Notes: a model not told the origin generated them from the letters alone. Positions 34,100 to 43,239 are shown, counted from the stretch's first letter. The stretch: DNA of 64,000 nt from Flavihumibacter solisilvae (GCF_000814475.1 NZ_JSVC01000019.1:1-64000), one strand, 5' to 3'. Translations and numbers: made by a program.

Positions 34100-35209
34100 T
34101 TAGCTCTTTTCTGATTTAATCAGGTCTATAAATTCATCAAACAGGTACCTGCTGTCGTGCGGACCAGGAGTGCTTTCCGGGTGATATTGTACTGAAAAAG
34201 CTGGTTTTCCCTTGATCCTGATACCTTCAATGGAATTATCGTTGAGATTCACATGGGTAATTTCGATATGGTCGGCTTTCCTGACTGCTTCCGGATCCAC
34301 ACCGAATCCATGATTCTGGGTAGTAATCTCGCACTTGCCTGTAACAAGGTTCTTTACCGGATGATTCAGTCCACGGTGCCCATGGTGCATCTTAAAGGTC
34401 GGGATATCATGCGCCAGTGCCAGAAGCTGATGTCCAAGACAAATTCCGAATGTCGGTTTATTTTCTGCTACAACTTCCTTTATCGTGCGGATAGCATAAT
34501 CCATCGCGGCAGGATCGCCCGGTCCGTTGGAAATGAAATATCCATCGGCTTTGAACGATTTGAGTTCATCCATGCTGACTTTGGCAGGGTGTACACGAAC
34601 ATATGCTCCGCGGTCGACCATACATTGCAGGATATTTTTCTTAACTCCATAGTCTATCACCGCAATCCGGATTTCACTTGAAGGGTCACCCATTTCATAC
34701 GGCTCATCAGTACTCACCTTGCTCGCAAGTTCCAGTCCGTCCATGGAAGGCACTTCCTTCAGCATCGCCTTGAGTTTTTCCACATCCGAGATCTCCGAAG
34801 AAATGATACAGTTCATTGCCCCGTCTGTACGTACCTTAGCAGTGAGCGCACGGGTATCTACTCCTTCAATTGCCACGATATTATGAAGCTTCAGGTATTC
34901 ATCCAGGGAGCCTTTCGCCATCCTGCGGCTGAACAGTTCTTCCAGGTTCCGGGCGATTACACCGCGAACCTTTACAGAAGATGACTCTATATCTTCATCC
35001 TTTACGCCATAGTTACCGATATGCACACTGTTCATAATGACTACCTGACCATAATAGCTGGGATCGGTAAATACTTCCTGGTAACCTGTCATTCCTGTAT
35101 TGAAACAGAGCTCACCTGTGGTGGTGCCGATTGTTCCAAAGGCTTTACCATAGTGAACTGAACCATCCCCGAGTACGAGGATAGCTTGCTGTTGTGGTGT
35201 ATTGGGCAT
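34100..35209 (-). CDS. carA: Carbamoyl-phosphate synthase small subunit
   Basis: 369 residues from the ATG at 35209; the frame opens 21 bp further up at a TTG. The N-terminal CPSase small-chain domain (LVLGDGSVHYGKAFG, NTGMTGYQEVFTDPSYYGQ) is followed by a class I glutaminase domain with the catalytic Cys in FGICLGHQLLALA and His-Glu in VQYHPESTPGP. It supplies ammonia from glutamine to CarB, for pyrimidines and arginine. carB is not in the window. It follows the ribosomal operon, from which a terminator separates it. Confidence 0.95.
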   Translation of the reverse strand: MPNTPQQQAILVLGDGSVHYGKAFGTIGTTTGELCFNTGMTGYQEVFTDPSYYGQVVIMNSVHIGNYGVKDEDIESSSVKVRGVIARNLEELFSRRMAKGSLDEYLKLHNIVAIEGVDTRALTAKVRTDGAMNCIISSEISDVEKLKAMLKEVPSMDGLELASKVSTDEPYEMGDPSSEIRIAVIDYGVKKNILQCMVDRGAYVRVHPAKVSMDELKSFKADGYFISNGPGDPAAMDYAIRTIKEVVAENKPTFGICLGHQLLALAHDIPTFKMHHGHRGLNHPVKNLVTGKCEITTQNHGFGVDPEAVRKADHIEITHVNLNDNSIEGIRIKGKPAFSVQYHPESTPGPHDSRYLFDEFIDLIKSEKS

Positions 35210-35243
35210 TTCTGTTGGAAAATTTTGCAAATATCACGAAAAA

Positions 35244-35273
35244 AAAAGCAGAATGGAAAACCATTCTGCTTTT
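35244..35273. terminator. Terminator between rplQ and carA
   Basis: Stem AAAAGCAGAATGG/CCATTCTGCTTTT with a 4-nt A loop. On the minus strand it follows rplQ by 24 nt and has a T-rich end, so it closes the ribosomal operon. Confidence 0.85.
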
Positions 35274-35296
35274 ATTAAGAAATCAATCATTCATCC

Positions 35297-35788
35297 TTAT
35301 TCAGCTGATTTTTCTTCAGTTGACTCAGCGGGTGCAGCTGCAGGTGCTTCAGCAGAAGCAGCTTTCTTACCACCACGACGGGTTCTCTTGGCAGGTTCAG
35401 CTTTTGCAGCGGCTGTCTTACCGTAAACCTCGTTGAAGTCAACCAGTTCGATCAGTGCCTGTTCAGCGTTATCACCCACACGGGTACCGAGCTTAATGAT
35501 ACGGGTGTAACCACCAGGACGGCCGCCTATTTTTTCCGCAACAGGTCCAAACAGTTCAACGACAGCTTCTTTGTTCTGAAGGTAGCTGAATACTACCCGG
35601 CGGTTGTGGGTATCATTAACTTTAGCCTTTGTGATAAGGGGTTCGAGGAACACACGCAGTGCTTTGGCCTTAGCCAGGGTAGTTACAATACGTTTGTGCT
35701 CGATCAGGCTGATGGACAGGTTTGCCAGCAGCGCTTCGCGGTGGGCTTTTTTACGGCCCAGGTTGTTGATTTTGTCTCCGTGACGCAT
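35297..35788 (-). CDS. rplQ: 50S ribosomal protein L17
   Basis: 163 residues. The core [20 protein letters not shown] to about residue 120 is L17, followed by an Ala/Lys/Glu-rich tail of about 40 residues ([12 protein letters not shown], then APAAAPAES). L17 is usually near 116-130 residues, so the tail is an extension of the kind seen in Bacteroidota. Last gene of the alpha operon. Confidence 0.97.
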   Translation of the reverse strand: MRHGDKINNLGRKKAHREALLANLSISLIEHKRIVTTLAKAKALRVFLEPLITKAKVNDTHNRRVVFSYLQNKEAVVELFGPVAEKIGGRPGGYTRIIKLGTRVGDNAEQALIELVDFNEVYGKTAAAKAEPAKRTRRGGKKAASAEAPAAAPAESTEEKSAE

Positions 35789-35849
35789 GACTTGTTGTTT
35801 TTTACCGGCTGCACCGTGTCAGGAATTGCAGCCTACGATTAAAAGTGAA

Positions 35850-36848
35850 TTAGTCTTCTTTATCGATTCCGAGCTTAGCGAGGTCCATGCCGAAGCTGAG
35901 GCCACGCTCATGAAGCACCTGCTCGATTTCAGCCAGTGATTTCTGACCGAAGTTGCGGAATTTCATCAGGTCTTCCTGCTCATATTGCACCAGTTCGCTC
36001 AGACTGTTGATCTTAGCAGCTTTGAGGCAGTTAAAGGCACGAACGGAAAGATCGAGATCTTCCAGCGGAGTCTTCAGCACTTTACGCAGCTGAAGCGTCT
36101 GCTCATCAACGAGATCCTCTTTCTTCTCTTCCTTGTTATCAAAAGTGATGTTCTCATCAGTGATGATCATCAGGTGCTGGATAAGGATGCGGGAAGCCTG
36201 CTTAACAGCTTCTTCGGGATGAATAGTTCCGTCGGTAGCAACGTCCATGATCAGCTTTTCAAAGTCAGTACGCTGTTCCACACGGGTATTCTCAATGCTG
36301 TATTTTACATTCTTGATCGGAGTGTAAATAGAATCGATGGGAATAAAGCCCAGAGGAGCGTCTTTTACCTTATTTTCTTCTGCAGGAACATAACCACGAC
36401 CCTTACCAATTGTCAGCTCAATTTCAAGCTTAGCAGAAGGATCCATTGTGCAGATCAGTTGCTCGGGGTTCATGACCTGGAAGCTGGATGTACCTTCCTG
36501 GATCATTCCGGCAGTGAACTCGCTCTTCCCTTTGATGTGAAGAACGATCTTCTCGTTGGAAACTTCGGCTTCGATTCCCTTTTTAAAACGAACCTGCTTC
36601 AGGTTCAGGATGATATCAGTAAGATCTTCTGTAACACCCTTGATTGTTGCAAACTCATGTTCAGCCCCTTCAATTCTGATACCCACGATAGCATATCCTT
36701 CCAGTGAGCTCAGCAGCACCCGGCGAAGGGCATTACCGATGGTCACACCGTAACCAGGCTCCAGAGGACGGAATTCGAATTGTGCTTCAAAATCATTTGC
36801 TTTCTGCAATACGATTTTGTCGGGTTTCTGAAAGTTTAAAATGGCCAT
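35850..36848 (-). CDS. rpoA: RNA polymerase alpha subunit
   Basis: 332 residues. N-terminal domain for dimerisation ([21 protein letters not shown]) and C-terminal domain ([36 protein letters not shown]) that binds promoter DNA and regulators. Complete. It lies between rpsD and rplQ as in most bacteria. Confidence 0.98.
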   Translation of the reverse strand: MAILNFQKPDKIVLQKANDFEAQFEFRPLEPGYGVTIGNALRRVLLSSLEGYAIVGIRIEGAEHEFATIKGVTEDLTDIILNLKQVRFKKGIEAEVSNEKIVLHIKGKSEFTAGMIQEGTSSFQVMNPEQLICTMDPSAKLEIELTIGKGRGYVPAEENKVKDAPLGFIPIDSIYTPIKNVKYSIENTRVEQRTDFEKLIMDVATDGTIHPEEAVKQASRILIQHLMIITDENITFDNKEEKKEDLVDEQTLQLRKVLKTPLEDLDLSVRAFNCLKAAKINSLSELVQYEQEDLMKFRNFGQKSLAEIEQVLHERGLSFGMDLAKLGIDKED

Positions 36849-36899
36849 TTGTATGTTCGATTTACGTTTTTTGGATGATGGTTAATTGATTATCCCCTA

Positions 36900-37505
36900 T
36901 TACTTAGAGTAAAGTTCAACGATCAGTTGTTCCTTAATGTTCTCCGGAACACTTTCTCTCTCGGGATAAGCAATAAAAGTACCTGTCATCTCTGTTTCAT
37001 TGAAGTCAACCCAATTGTACTTGATGTTCTTACCACGCACCTGGCTGGTTAGACCGGACTTTTCAGTTGAAGCAGGTTTGAAGGTAACAATATCTCCTGG
37101 CTTAAGCTGGAAAGAAGGAACGTTCACTACTTCACCGTTTACCATAATGTGCTTATGGCTAACCAGCTGGCGGGCAGCAGGACGTGAAGGTGCGATCCCC
37201 ATACGGAATACAGTGTTGTCGAGACGTGCTTCCAGCAGTTTGATCAGGTTTTCACCTGTAACACCCTTGCGGCGTGCAGCTTCTTCGAATGTCCTGCGGA
37301 ACTGGCGCTCGAGTACGCCATATGTGTACTTGGCTTTTTGTTTTTCGCGCAGCTGGAGAGCGTACTCACCCAGGCTCTTACGCTTACGTGCAGCACCATG
37401 CTGACCGGGAGGGTTGCTGTTCTTGTTCAGCCATTTACCATTTCCCAGGATGGGCTCACCGAAGATTCTAGAAATTTTGGTCTTTGGACCAGTGTAACGT
37501 GCCAT
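36900..37505 (-). CDS. rpsD: 30S ribosomal protein S4
   Basis: 201 residues: MARYTGPKTKISRIFGEPI, the S4 domain (RLDNTVFRMGIAPSRPAARQLVSH), and no zinc-binding Cys, i.e. the Cys-free form. Assembly starter of the 30S subunit and, in some bacteria, a translational repressor of this operon. The 129-bp gap to rpsK upstream holds a hairpin. Confidence 0.98.
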   Translation of the reverse strand: MARYTGPKTKISRIFGEPILGNGKWLNKNSNPPGQHGAARKRKSLGEYALQLREKQKAKYTYGVLERQFRRTFEEAARRKGVTGENLIKLLEARLDNTVFRMGIAPSRPAARQLVSHKHIMVNGEVVNVPSFQLKPGDIVTFKPASTEKSGLTSQVRGKNIKYNWVDFNETEMTGTFIAYPERESVPENIKEQLIVELYSK

Positions 37506-37585
37506 ATCAACTTGATTTTTTAGTTACGGTGGGCAATCAGTAAAAATCTTAAAATCAATTGCACACCCATGTTAAAAATAGAAAT

Positions 37586-37620
37586 CCAAAACCCAAAGCC
37601 TTGCTGGCCTTGGGTTTTGG
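37586..37620 (-). promoter_or_regulatory. Hairpin with U-rich tail before rpsD
   Basis: Fifteen-base arms (CCAAAACCCAAAGCC and its complement, one mismatch) and a 5-nt loop, followed on the minus strand by ATTTCTATTTTTAAC. It stands between the rpsK stop and the rpsD start, in the middle of an operon, where a full terminator would not be expected. It may be a partial terminator or attenuator, or a binding site for S4; neither is shown. Confidence 0.55.
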
Positions 37621-37634
37621 TATATCAAAAAAGA

Positions 37635-38051
37635 TTAAACGCGGCGTTTTTTCGGAGGACGGCAACCATTGTGCGGCAATGGTGTAACGTCTTTGATCAT
37701 CACCACTTCGATTCCGTTCTGGGCGAGACCGCGAATTGCGCTTTCCCTTCCTGAACCAGGACCTTTAACGTAAACGTCCACACGCTTCAGGCCTGCGTCA
37801 AGTGCAGTTTTTGCTGCATCTGCAGAAGCCATCTGGGCTGCATACGGAGTGTTTTTCTTCGATCCTTTAAATCCCATCTTACCTGCAGATGACCAGGAGA
37901 TCACCTGACCGTTCTTGTTGGTAAGGCTGATGATGATGTTGTTGAATGTAGCAGAGATATGGGCATCACCATATGCGTCTACCTTCACGATTCTCTTCTT
38001 GGCAGCGGCTTTGGCTCCACCGGCCTTAGCGCTTTGTTGTTGTTTTGCCAT
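37635..38051 (-). CDS. rpsK: 30S ribosomal protein S11
   Basis: 138 residues. Core from [22 protein letters not shown] to [17 protein letters not shown], the universal C-terminus of S11. The N-terminus is a Lys/Ala-rich stretch ([20 protein letters not shown]). Part of the platform of the 30S subunit. Confidence 0.98.
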   Translation of the reverse strand: MAKQQQSAKAGGAKAAAKKRIVKVDAYGDAHISATFNNIIISLTNKNGQVISWSSAGKMGFKGSKKNTPYAAQMASADAAKTALDAGLKRVDVYVKGPGSGRESAIRGLAQNGIEVVMIKDVTPLPHNGCRPPKKRRV

Positions 38052-38154
38052 TACAAATTTTGAGGTAATCTTTAAAAATGTTCCTGTTACAACCCGTAAC
38101 AGGCCGCACCACTCCCTCCCCCTCCTAAGCAGGATCCGGCAGCGGCACTATGTC

Positions 38155-38535
38155 TTACTTCTTAGGAGCCTTCTTCTTACCAGCAACTGTCTTACGTTTA
38201 CCTTTACGGGTACGGCTGTTCGTTTTGGTACGCTGACCACGAAGCGGCAACCCTTTACGGTGACGGAGACCACGGTAGCAGGCGATATCAAGCAGACGCT
38301 TGATGCTCATCTGTACCTCAGAACGAAGCTGACCTTCCACCTTGAACTCATCGTTAATGGTGTTACGGATAGCTGCCAGTTCATCGTCGTTCCATTCATG
38401 AACTTTCTTCTCAAAACTGATGTTTGATTTGCTCAGAATGTACTGGGCGGTTGAACGGCCAATACCGAAGATATAGGTCAGACCTATTTCGCCTCTTTTG
38501 TTTTTTGGTAAGTCTACACCGGCAATACGAGCCAT
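38155..38535 (-). CDS. rpsM: 30S ribosomal protein S13
   Basis: 126 residues: [26 protein letters not shown] and the basic C-terminus [22 protein letters not shown]. Sits at the head of the 30S and contacts the P-site tRNA. Gap of 55 bp from rpmJ upstream. Confidence 0.98.
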   Translation of the reverse strand: MARIAGVDLPKNKRGEIGLTYIFGIGRSTAQYILSKSNISFEKKVHEWNDDELAAIRNTINDEFKVEGQLRSEVQMSIKRLLDIACYRGLRHRKGLPLRGQRTKTNSRTRKGKRKTVAGKKKAPKK

Positions 38536-38590
38536 AATGTGATTCTATTTTCGATTTTACAAATGACTAATTCAGGGTCAGGCCTGAGGA

Positions 38591-38707
38591 TTAACCTTGC
38601 CTTTGCTTGTAACGCGGATTCTTTTTGTTGATCACGTACAATTTGCCCTTTCTTCTCACGATCTTACAATCAGCGCTCCGCTTCTTGATGGATGCACGAA
38701 CTTTCAT
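38591..38707 (-). CDS. rpmJ: 50S ribosomal protein L36
   Basis: 38 residues, read directly from the minus strand: [20 protein letters not shown] at the start and [13 protein letters not shown] at the end. Of the four zinc ligands of typical L36 only Cys14 is kept, so this is the zinc-free form. Between infA (9 nt upstream) and rpsM. Too short to be picked up by simple open-frame searches. Confidence 0.95.
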   Translation of the reverse strand: MKVRASIKKRSADCKIVRRKGKLYVINKKNPRYKQRQG

Positions 38708-38716
38708 GATGCTATT

Positions 38717-38935
38717 TTATTTATATCTGAAAATAATCCTACCCCTTGTTAAATCATACGGACTCATCTCCACCCCTACCTTATCACCAGGCAGGATCCT
38801 GATATAGTGCATTCTCATTTTTCCTGAAATTGTGGCCAGTATTTCGTGGTCATTCTGGAGTTTAACTTTGAACATCGCGTTCGAAAGTGCCTCTACAATA
38901 ATTCCATCCTGTTTAATGAGTGCTTGTTTTGCCAT
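38717..38935 (-). CDS. infA: Translation initiation factor IF-1
   Basis: 72 residues, the exact family length: [22 protein letters not shown] through [15 protein letters not shown], an OB-fold that fills the ribosomal A site during initiation. Its -7 box lies 16 nt upstream and is probably the promoter of the seven-gene operon infA-rpmJ-rpsM-rpsK-rpsD-rpoA-rplQ. The secY/map genes often found upstream are not here. Confidence 0.98.
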   Translation of the reverse strand: MAKQALIKQDGIIVEALSNAMFKVKLQNDHEILATISGKMRMHYIRILPGDKVGVEMSPYDLTRGRIIFRYK

Positions 38936-38951
38936 ACAGATTTTGGGAGCG

Positions 38952-38959
38952 CAAAGATA
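38952..38959 (-). promoter_or_regulatory. -7 box (TATCTTTG) for the infA-rplQ operon
   Basis: TAnnTTTG on the minus strand, 16 nt upstream of the infA ATG; a leader of about 10 nt. Confidence 0.55.
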
Positions 38960-39072
38960 GTATTAAATAGTTCAAATAAGAAAAAAATTGCCAATTTTCA
39001 ACAAATGTCGTTGAAAATCCGGTTTTTCTGCTAGTTTCCTGGGAACCGGCTCCCGCCCGGGAAGGTCTATTT

Positions 39073-39471
39073 TCAATTCCTCCCCAGCTCCACCTTGGTC
39101 ATTTGGTAATAATGATTCTGTAGCTGGTGTACATGGATCGGCTGTTTGATATGCCGCCTGTCTTCCCTGTACCAAATCTCGAAATCACTAAATCCACCTT
39201 CAGCCGGTAACTGGATCCGGAATGGGCCTTTTTTGTATTTTATCCGTCCGTCACCGTTGGACTCCTTCTCAAAGTTGAACTTAAACAGCTCGTTTTCACT
39301 CAGCGGGATCGGCCGCAGGTCCTCCGGCCGAAACCAAAACTCCTGTACTTCAGTCTGCACGCAGACCTCCTTATCCTCATTATTCAGATCATTTACAATG
39401 CCTTCCCATAATTCGCCTTCATATTGGGCATACACATAATCCCCCGGTTGTAATTCGTTGAATTTGATCAT
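39073..39471 (-). CDS. Conserved hypothetical protein, SH3-like N-terminus
   Basis: 132 residues, no signal peptide, no membrane helix. The first 55 residues (LQPGDYVYAQYEGELWEGIVNDLNN, then EFWFRPEDLRPIPL) look like a small SH3/Tudor-type barrel. The rest has conserved-looking aromatic and His residues (FEIWYREDRRHIKQPIHVHQLQNHYY). I know similar proteins of unknown role in Bacteroidota but no function. Confidence 0.7.
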   Translation of the reverse strand: MIKFNELQPGDYVYAQYEGELWEGIVNDLNNEDKEVCVQTEVQEFWFRPEDLRPIPLSENELFKFNFEKESNGDGRIKYKKGPFRIQLPAEGGFSDFEIWYREDRRHIKQPIHVHQLQNHYYQMTKVELGRN

Positions 39472-39548
39472 ATGGCAGATTGATTTATTGAACTAATATA
39501 AGGAAAATGAGCAATAAGAGAAGTCTGCTTTCACCCATTCACTTTTTC

Positions 39549-40706
39549 TCATTCCGCCCAGCTCATCGTATATCCCTGGTTCTCGATCTCCAGCGCCTCA
39601 ACGGTGAGCTGCAGCGGGTGGAAGGTGTCTACCATCACGGCCAGCTCGCCGGTCTCCTTCTTGCCTATGCTCTTTTGCACAGCGCCGGGGTGTGGACCAT
39701 GGGGGATACCCGCGGGATGCAGGGTGATCATACCACGGGTAACATTCTTCCGGCTCATGAAATCCCCATCAACATAGTAAAGGACCTCATCACTGTCAAT
39801 ATTGCTGTGGTTATATGGGGCCGGGATGGCATCAGGATGATAATCGTAAAGCCGGGGAACAAATGAACAAACCACGAAATTATTGGCTTCAAATGTCTGG
39901 TGTACCGGTGGCGGCTGGTGAACCCTTCCGGTTATTGGTTCAAAATCGTGTATACTGAAGGCGTAAGGATAACAGTACCCGTCCCACCCCACAACATCAA
40001 AAGGATGGTGTCCATAGTGCAACCCGTACATCCTTCCCTTCTTCTTGGCCCGGATCCGGAAATCCCCGGCTTTGTCGATAGTAACCAGGTTTTTCGGGCC
40101 GCGGATATCCCTTTCACAATAAGGACTATGCTCCAGCAGTTGTCCGTATTTGCTCAGGTACTTTTTCGGATAACGGATCGGACTGAATGACTCTACAATG
40201 AAAAGCCTGTTGGCTGAACTGTTGAAACTGATCTGGTAAATGGTTCCGCGCGGGATTACCAGGTAATCGCCATAAGCGAATTCCAGGTCACCATACATAG
40301 TGTGCAGTATACCGCTGCCCTCATGAATGAAGATCATTTCATCAGCATCGGTATTCTTGAAAAAGTATTCGGTCATACTCTCTTCGGGCGACGCCAGCAC
40401 GATATGGCAATCATTGTTAACCAGGATGGGTTTTCTGCTTTCCAGGTAATCTTTTACCGGAGGAACACGAAAACCGTCGAAGCTCCTGTGCTGGAGCATC
40501 TTTTCTTCAGCGATGCGTGGCATCACATCTTCATGGTGCTCTGCCCTGATAATCTGTGTGGGCGGGTGACAATGATAAAGCAGGGAGTAATCATTTGAAA
40601 AACCTTCAGTGGAAAAAAGCTGTTCGGAATACAGCTCGCCATCAGGTTTCCTGAACTGCGTGTGTCGCTTATGCGGAATGGATCCAAGACTTTGGTAGTG
40701 GGGCAC
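39549..40706 (-). CDS. hmgA: Homogentisate 1,2-dioxygenase
   Basis: 385 residues from a GTG start (MPHYQSLGSIPHKRHTQF). Opens the ring of homogentisate in tyrosine and phenylalanine breakdown. The iron ligands can be seen: His in APYNHSNIDSDE, Glu close after it (DEVLYYVDGDF), and His in HPAGIPHGPHPG. Slightly shorter than the mammalian enzyme (about 440). No other catabolic gene adjoins it, so the pathway is completed elsewhere. A 15-bp AT-rich tandem repeat stands just before the start. Confidence 0.92.
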   Translation of the reverse strand: MPHYQSLGSIPHKRHTQFRKPDGELYSEQLFSTEGFSNDYSLLYHCHPPTQIIRAEHHEDVMPRIAEEKMLQHRSFDGFRVPPVKDYLESRKPILVNNDCHIVLASPEESMTEYFFKNTDADEMIFIHEGSGILHTMYGDLEFAYGDYLVIPRGTIYQISFNSSANRLFIVESFSPIRYPKKYLSKYGQLLEHSPYCERDIRGPKNLVTIDKAGDFRIRAKKKGRMYGLHYGHHPFDVVGWDGYCYPYAFSIHDFEPITGRVHQPPPVHQTFEANNFVVCSFVPRLYDYHPDAIPAPYNHSNIDSDEVLYYVDGDFMSRKNVTRGMITLHPAGIPHGPHPGAVQKSIGKKETGELAVMVDTFHPLQLTVEALEIENQGYTMSWAE

Positions 40707-40736
40707 TGTGAAAAATTAAAATGTGAAAAATTAAAA
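40707..40736. repeat. Tandem 15-bp AT-rich repeat
   Basis: TGTGAAAAATTAAAA occurs twice with no gap, directly upstream of the hmgA GTG. On the minus strand it reads TTTTAATTTTTCACA twice, and may be a regulator-binding site or chance slippage. Confidence 0.6.
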
Positions 40737-41009
40737 TTCAAAAAGGGCTATGGAGTCTGCCTGTCTCCGGATTCGGCAAGTGTCACAAGGAGGAAGACAT
40801 ATTTCCACGTCCTTTTATCAATGCTCCAGGTAAAATTTCTGTTGAATGGCATGAGCTGATCGTTGCGCTTCCTTGCAAATTACTATTTTGCCACGTTTCC
40901 GTTGAAATTATTCAGATTCACACCCGCTGACCGGGTGACGGGACTGACGGCCCCTAGCATACCGCGCTGCCGGAGCTTAACGGGAAACGCATTTAAAAAA
41001 TGGATTCAT
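40707..41009. other. 303-bp intergenic region
   Basis: Divergent gap between hmgA and the phosphoesterase. It holds the tandem 15-bp repeat at 40707-40736 and no gene that I can support. A plus-strand open frame reaches back into it (from 40863) but the family start is at 41010. Confidence 0.6.
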
Positions 41010-41537
41010 ATGAAGCGTATCGGACTGATTTCGGATACTCACGCCTACCTTGATGAAAAAATATTCCCGCATTTCAACAATTGTGATGAGATCTGGCATG
41101 CGGGCGATTTCGGAAATATTTCGATTGCGAATGAACTGACAGGCCGCACAGGTCTTCCATTAAGAGGCGTATATGGAAATGTAGACGGGCGCGACGTGAG
41201 GGCAATATATCCCGAAGAAATTTCCTTTAACTGCGAAGAAGTCCGGGTTTACATGAAACATATTGGTGGTTATCCCGGGCGGTACGCCCCTGGTGTGCGA
41301 CAGAGAATAACTGAAGAAAAAGCTCAGTTGTTTATATGTGGCCACTCCCATATTCTAAAAGTACAGTATGATCCTTCGCTGCAATGCCTGCACATAAACC
41401 CGGGGGCGGCTGGCAGGCAGGGCTGGCACCTTAAACGCACCATCATCCGGTTTGTGATCGATGGCAGGGAAATCCGTGATTGTGAAGTAATTGAACTTGG
41501 AGACAGGGCCGGAAAGCCTGGCAATTTCGTAACTTAA
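41010..41537 (+). CDS. YfcE/MJ0936-type metallophosphoesterase
   Basis: 175 residues from the ATG at 41010. The fold's metal motifs are complete: GLISDTHAYL (Asp-x-His), WHAGDFGN (GDxxN-like), VYGNVDGRD (GNxD) and GHSHILK (GHTH variant). Small phosphodiesterase of the YfcE group, probably cytosolic; natural substrate unknown. Followed 19 bp later by the aminotransferase gene. Confidence 0.9.
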   Translation: MKRIGLISDTHAYLDEKIFPHFNNCDEIWHAGDFGNISIANELTGRTGLPLRGVYGNVDGRDVRAIYPEEISFNCEEVRVYMKHIGGYPGRYAPGVRQRITEEKAQLFICGHSHILKVQYDPSLQCLHINPGAAGRQGWHLKRTIIRFVIDGREIRDCEVIELGDRAGKPGNFVT

Positions 41538-41556
41538 CACAAACCAACAACTGTAT

Positions 41557-42681
41557 ATGACAAGTCAACTGCATCGTCGCGAATGGCTGAAGCAAAGCGC
41601 CCTGGCAGCTTTGGGAGTTGGATTCTCCCTCCGGTCTTTGGCTGGTGAAGATCAACTGGCCAGGGAATTTGGAAGTGAACATGGGCTTATAAATCTCGGT
41701 TCAAATGAAAATCCGTATGGAATTGCACCTGGTGCGAAACAGGCAATTGCCGACCTGATCAGTTCCGCACATCGGTATCAATATAATATCCCGGGAGTGC
41801 AGACTTTTAAAAAAGAACTCGCCGATTACTATGGCGTTACTCCTGAGCACCTGCTGGTCACACCCGGCTCGGGCGAAGCCCTTAATCTCCTGGCGAGACA
41901 CTACAGCAAAGGGAACCTGGTTACGGCAACCCCTACTTTCGGCATCCTGCCAAACACCGCCAAAAAGATCGGAACAACTGTCAAGGAAATTCCGCTGGAT
42001 AAAGAAAAGGTACATGATCTCGATCTCATGCTTAAAGCTATAGACAACGAGACATCGCAGGTGTATATTTGCAACCCTGCAAACCCTACCGGTACAATAG
42101 TATCACCAGCCGCATTGAAATCATTCTGCCGGGAAGCAAGTAAAAAGGCAATGACCTCAGTAGATGAAGCTTATATTGACTTCCTTGATGCACCGAATAA
42201 TGAATCCATGATCAGCCTGGTGAAAGAAGGGAACAGGAACATTGTTGTTATCCGGACTTTTTCCAAGATCCATGCAATGGCAGGATTAAGGGTAGGCTTT
42301 ATAATTGCTCATCCTGAAACCATCCAGTCGCTTTCAGCTAATTATTTCGGTAACAGTAATTTCTGCGTCAGCGCATTGTCTATCGCAGCTGCACAGGCAA
42401 GCCTGAAGGATCCGAACCACAGCAAACTGAGCAAACAAAAGAATGAAGCGGCGAGAAATTATACCATCAAAACACTACAGGAACTCGGATATAACCCGGT
42501 TCCCTCCTATACAAATTTCATCTATTTTAACCTGAAAGATTACCCGGGGGATTTTGCCAAAGACATGCTTGCAAAAAACATTATCCTGCGCTCGAGCGAA
42601 CAGCCTGATGGCAAATACTGCAGGGTGAGCGTGGGTACCCTGGATGAAATGAAATCTTTTATCAAGGAAATCAAAAAGTAA
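41557..42681 (+). CDS. HisC-like PLP aminotransferase with Tat-type signal
   Basis: 374 residues. The N-terminus HRREWLKQSALAALGVGFSL fits a twin-arginine signal: two Arg, then Trp-Leu-Lys and a hydrophobic helix, ending near LAG. The rest is a class I/II aminotransferase close to histidinol-phosphate aminotransferase: GSNENPYG, NPANPTG (172-178), DEAYIDF and the PLP lysine Lys237 in TFSKIHAMAGLRVG. Folding with PLP in the cytosol before export would explain Tat use. Substrate unknown; it is not in a his operon. Confidence 0.85.
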   Translation: MTSQLHRREWLKQSALAALGVGFSLRSLAGEDQLAREFGSEHGLINLGSNENPYGIAPGAKQAIADLISSAHRYQYNIPGVQTFKKELADYYGVTPEHLLVTPGSGEALNLLARHYSKGNLVTATPTFGILPNTAKKIGTTVKEIPLDKEKVHDLDLMLKAIDNETSQVYICNPANPTGTIVSPAALKSFCREASKKAMTSVDEAYIDFLDAPNNESMISLVKEGNRNIVVIRTFSKIHAMAGLRVGFIIAHPETIQSLSANYFGNSNFCVSALSIAAAQASLKDPNHSKLSKQKNEAARNYTIKTLQELGYNPVPSYTNFIYFNLKDYPGDFAKDMLAKNIILRSSEQPDGKYCRVSVGTLDEMKSFIKEIKK

Positions 42682-42694
42682 AAATTGAAAATAA

Positions 42695-42737
42695 AAAGGG
42701 CACCCGGTGAAAGCATTATGCTTCGCGGGTGCCCTTT
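42695..42737. terminator. Bidirectional terminator
   Basis: Outer stem AAAGGGCACCCG/CGGGTGCCCTTT, with an inner hairpin AAGCAT/ATGCTT, so nearly the whole 43 bp can fold. It serves the aminotransferase gene (plus) and the small membrane-protein gene ending at 42755 (minus). Confidence 0.85.
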
Positions 42738-42754
42738 ATTATGAGTTTATTTCC

Positions 42755-43216
42755 TTAAATGATCGGCCTGGCGACTGCCTCACGGAATGGCCAGGGAATA
42801 CTGATCAGGATCAGGATCAGCGCTACAAGGAATAGCGTAAATGCTTTCTTGTGTTGCGCTACGCCCGCTGTTGCGGGCTTGCCTGCAGCGCGGCCAATTG
42901 TGATCAGGATAATGGCAATCAGCATTCCTACAAAGTGCTCAACTGCAAAGAACCGGAATGAGGCGTTCTTCATCACTTCGCCAAAGCCCAGTGCCTGGAT
43001 ATTCTTTAGTCCCAAGGGTCCTGCAAACCACTGGTAAAGTCCGATCAGCAACATAGTATGTGACGCGATCATCAGGAACAGGTCAATTTTCCTGTCTCCC
43101 GGAGTATATGACGCCCGTGCATTCATGCCTCTGTAATGGCGGACAAGCGCGATTACAAGCAAAATAAGAATCACCCATCGTAAGAAGTTGTGTAAGTGCA
43201 ATAAGCCTGTGTACAT
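42755..43216 (-). CDS. Small four-helix membrane protein, cytochrome b-like
   Basis: 153 residues with four membrane helices. Several His residues lie in or near helices (GLLHLHNFLRWVIL, IASHTMLLIGLYQ, AVEHFVGMLIAI, AQHKKAFTLFL), two of which could hold a haem; homologues are often labelled cytochrome B, without proof. Downstream of the TolB-like gene with a 23-bp gap, so probably one transcript. Confidence 0.7.
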   Translation of the reverse strand: MYTGLLHLHNFLRWVILILLVIALVRHYRGMNARASYTPGDRKIDLFLMIASHTMLLIGLYQWFAGPLGLKNIQALGFGEVMKNASFRFFAVEHFVGMLIAIILITIGRAAGKPATAGVAQHKKAFTLFLVALILILISIPWPFREAVARPII

Positions 43217-43239
43217 ATTGTTGGTTTTGTTGTTTTCGG

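Noticed and set aside
35985-36707. 240-codon plus-strand open frame
   Set aside because: Lies entirely antisense to rpoA, which is certain.
39549-40706. Aromatic catabolism gene cluster
   Set aside because: Only homogentisate dioxygenase is present; neighbours belong to other processes.
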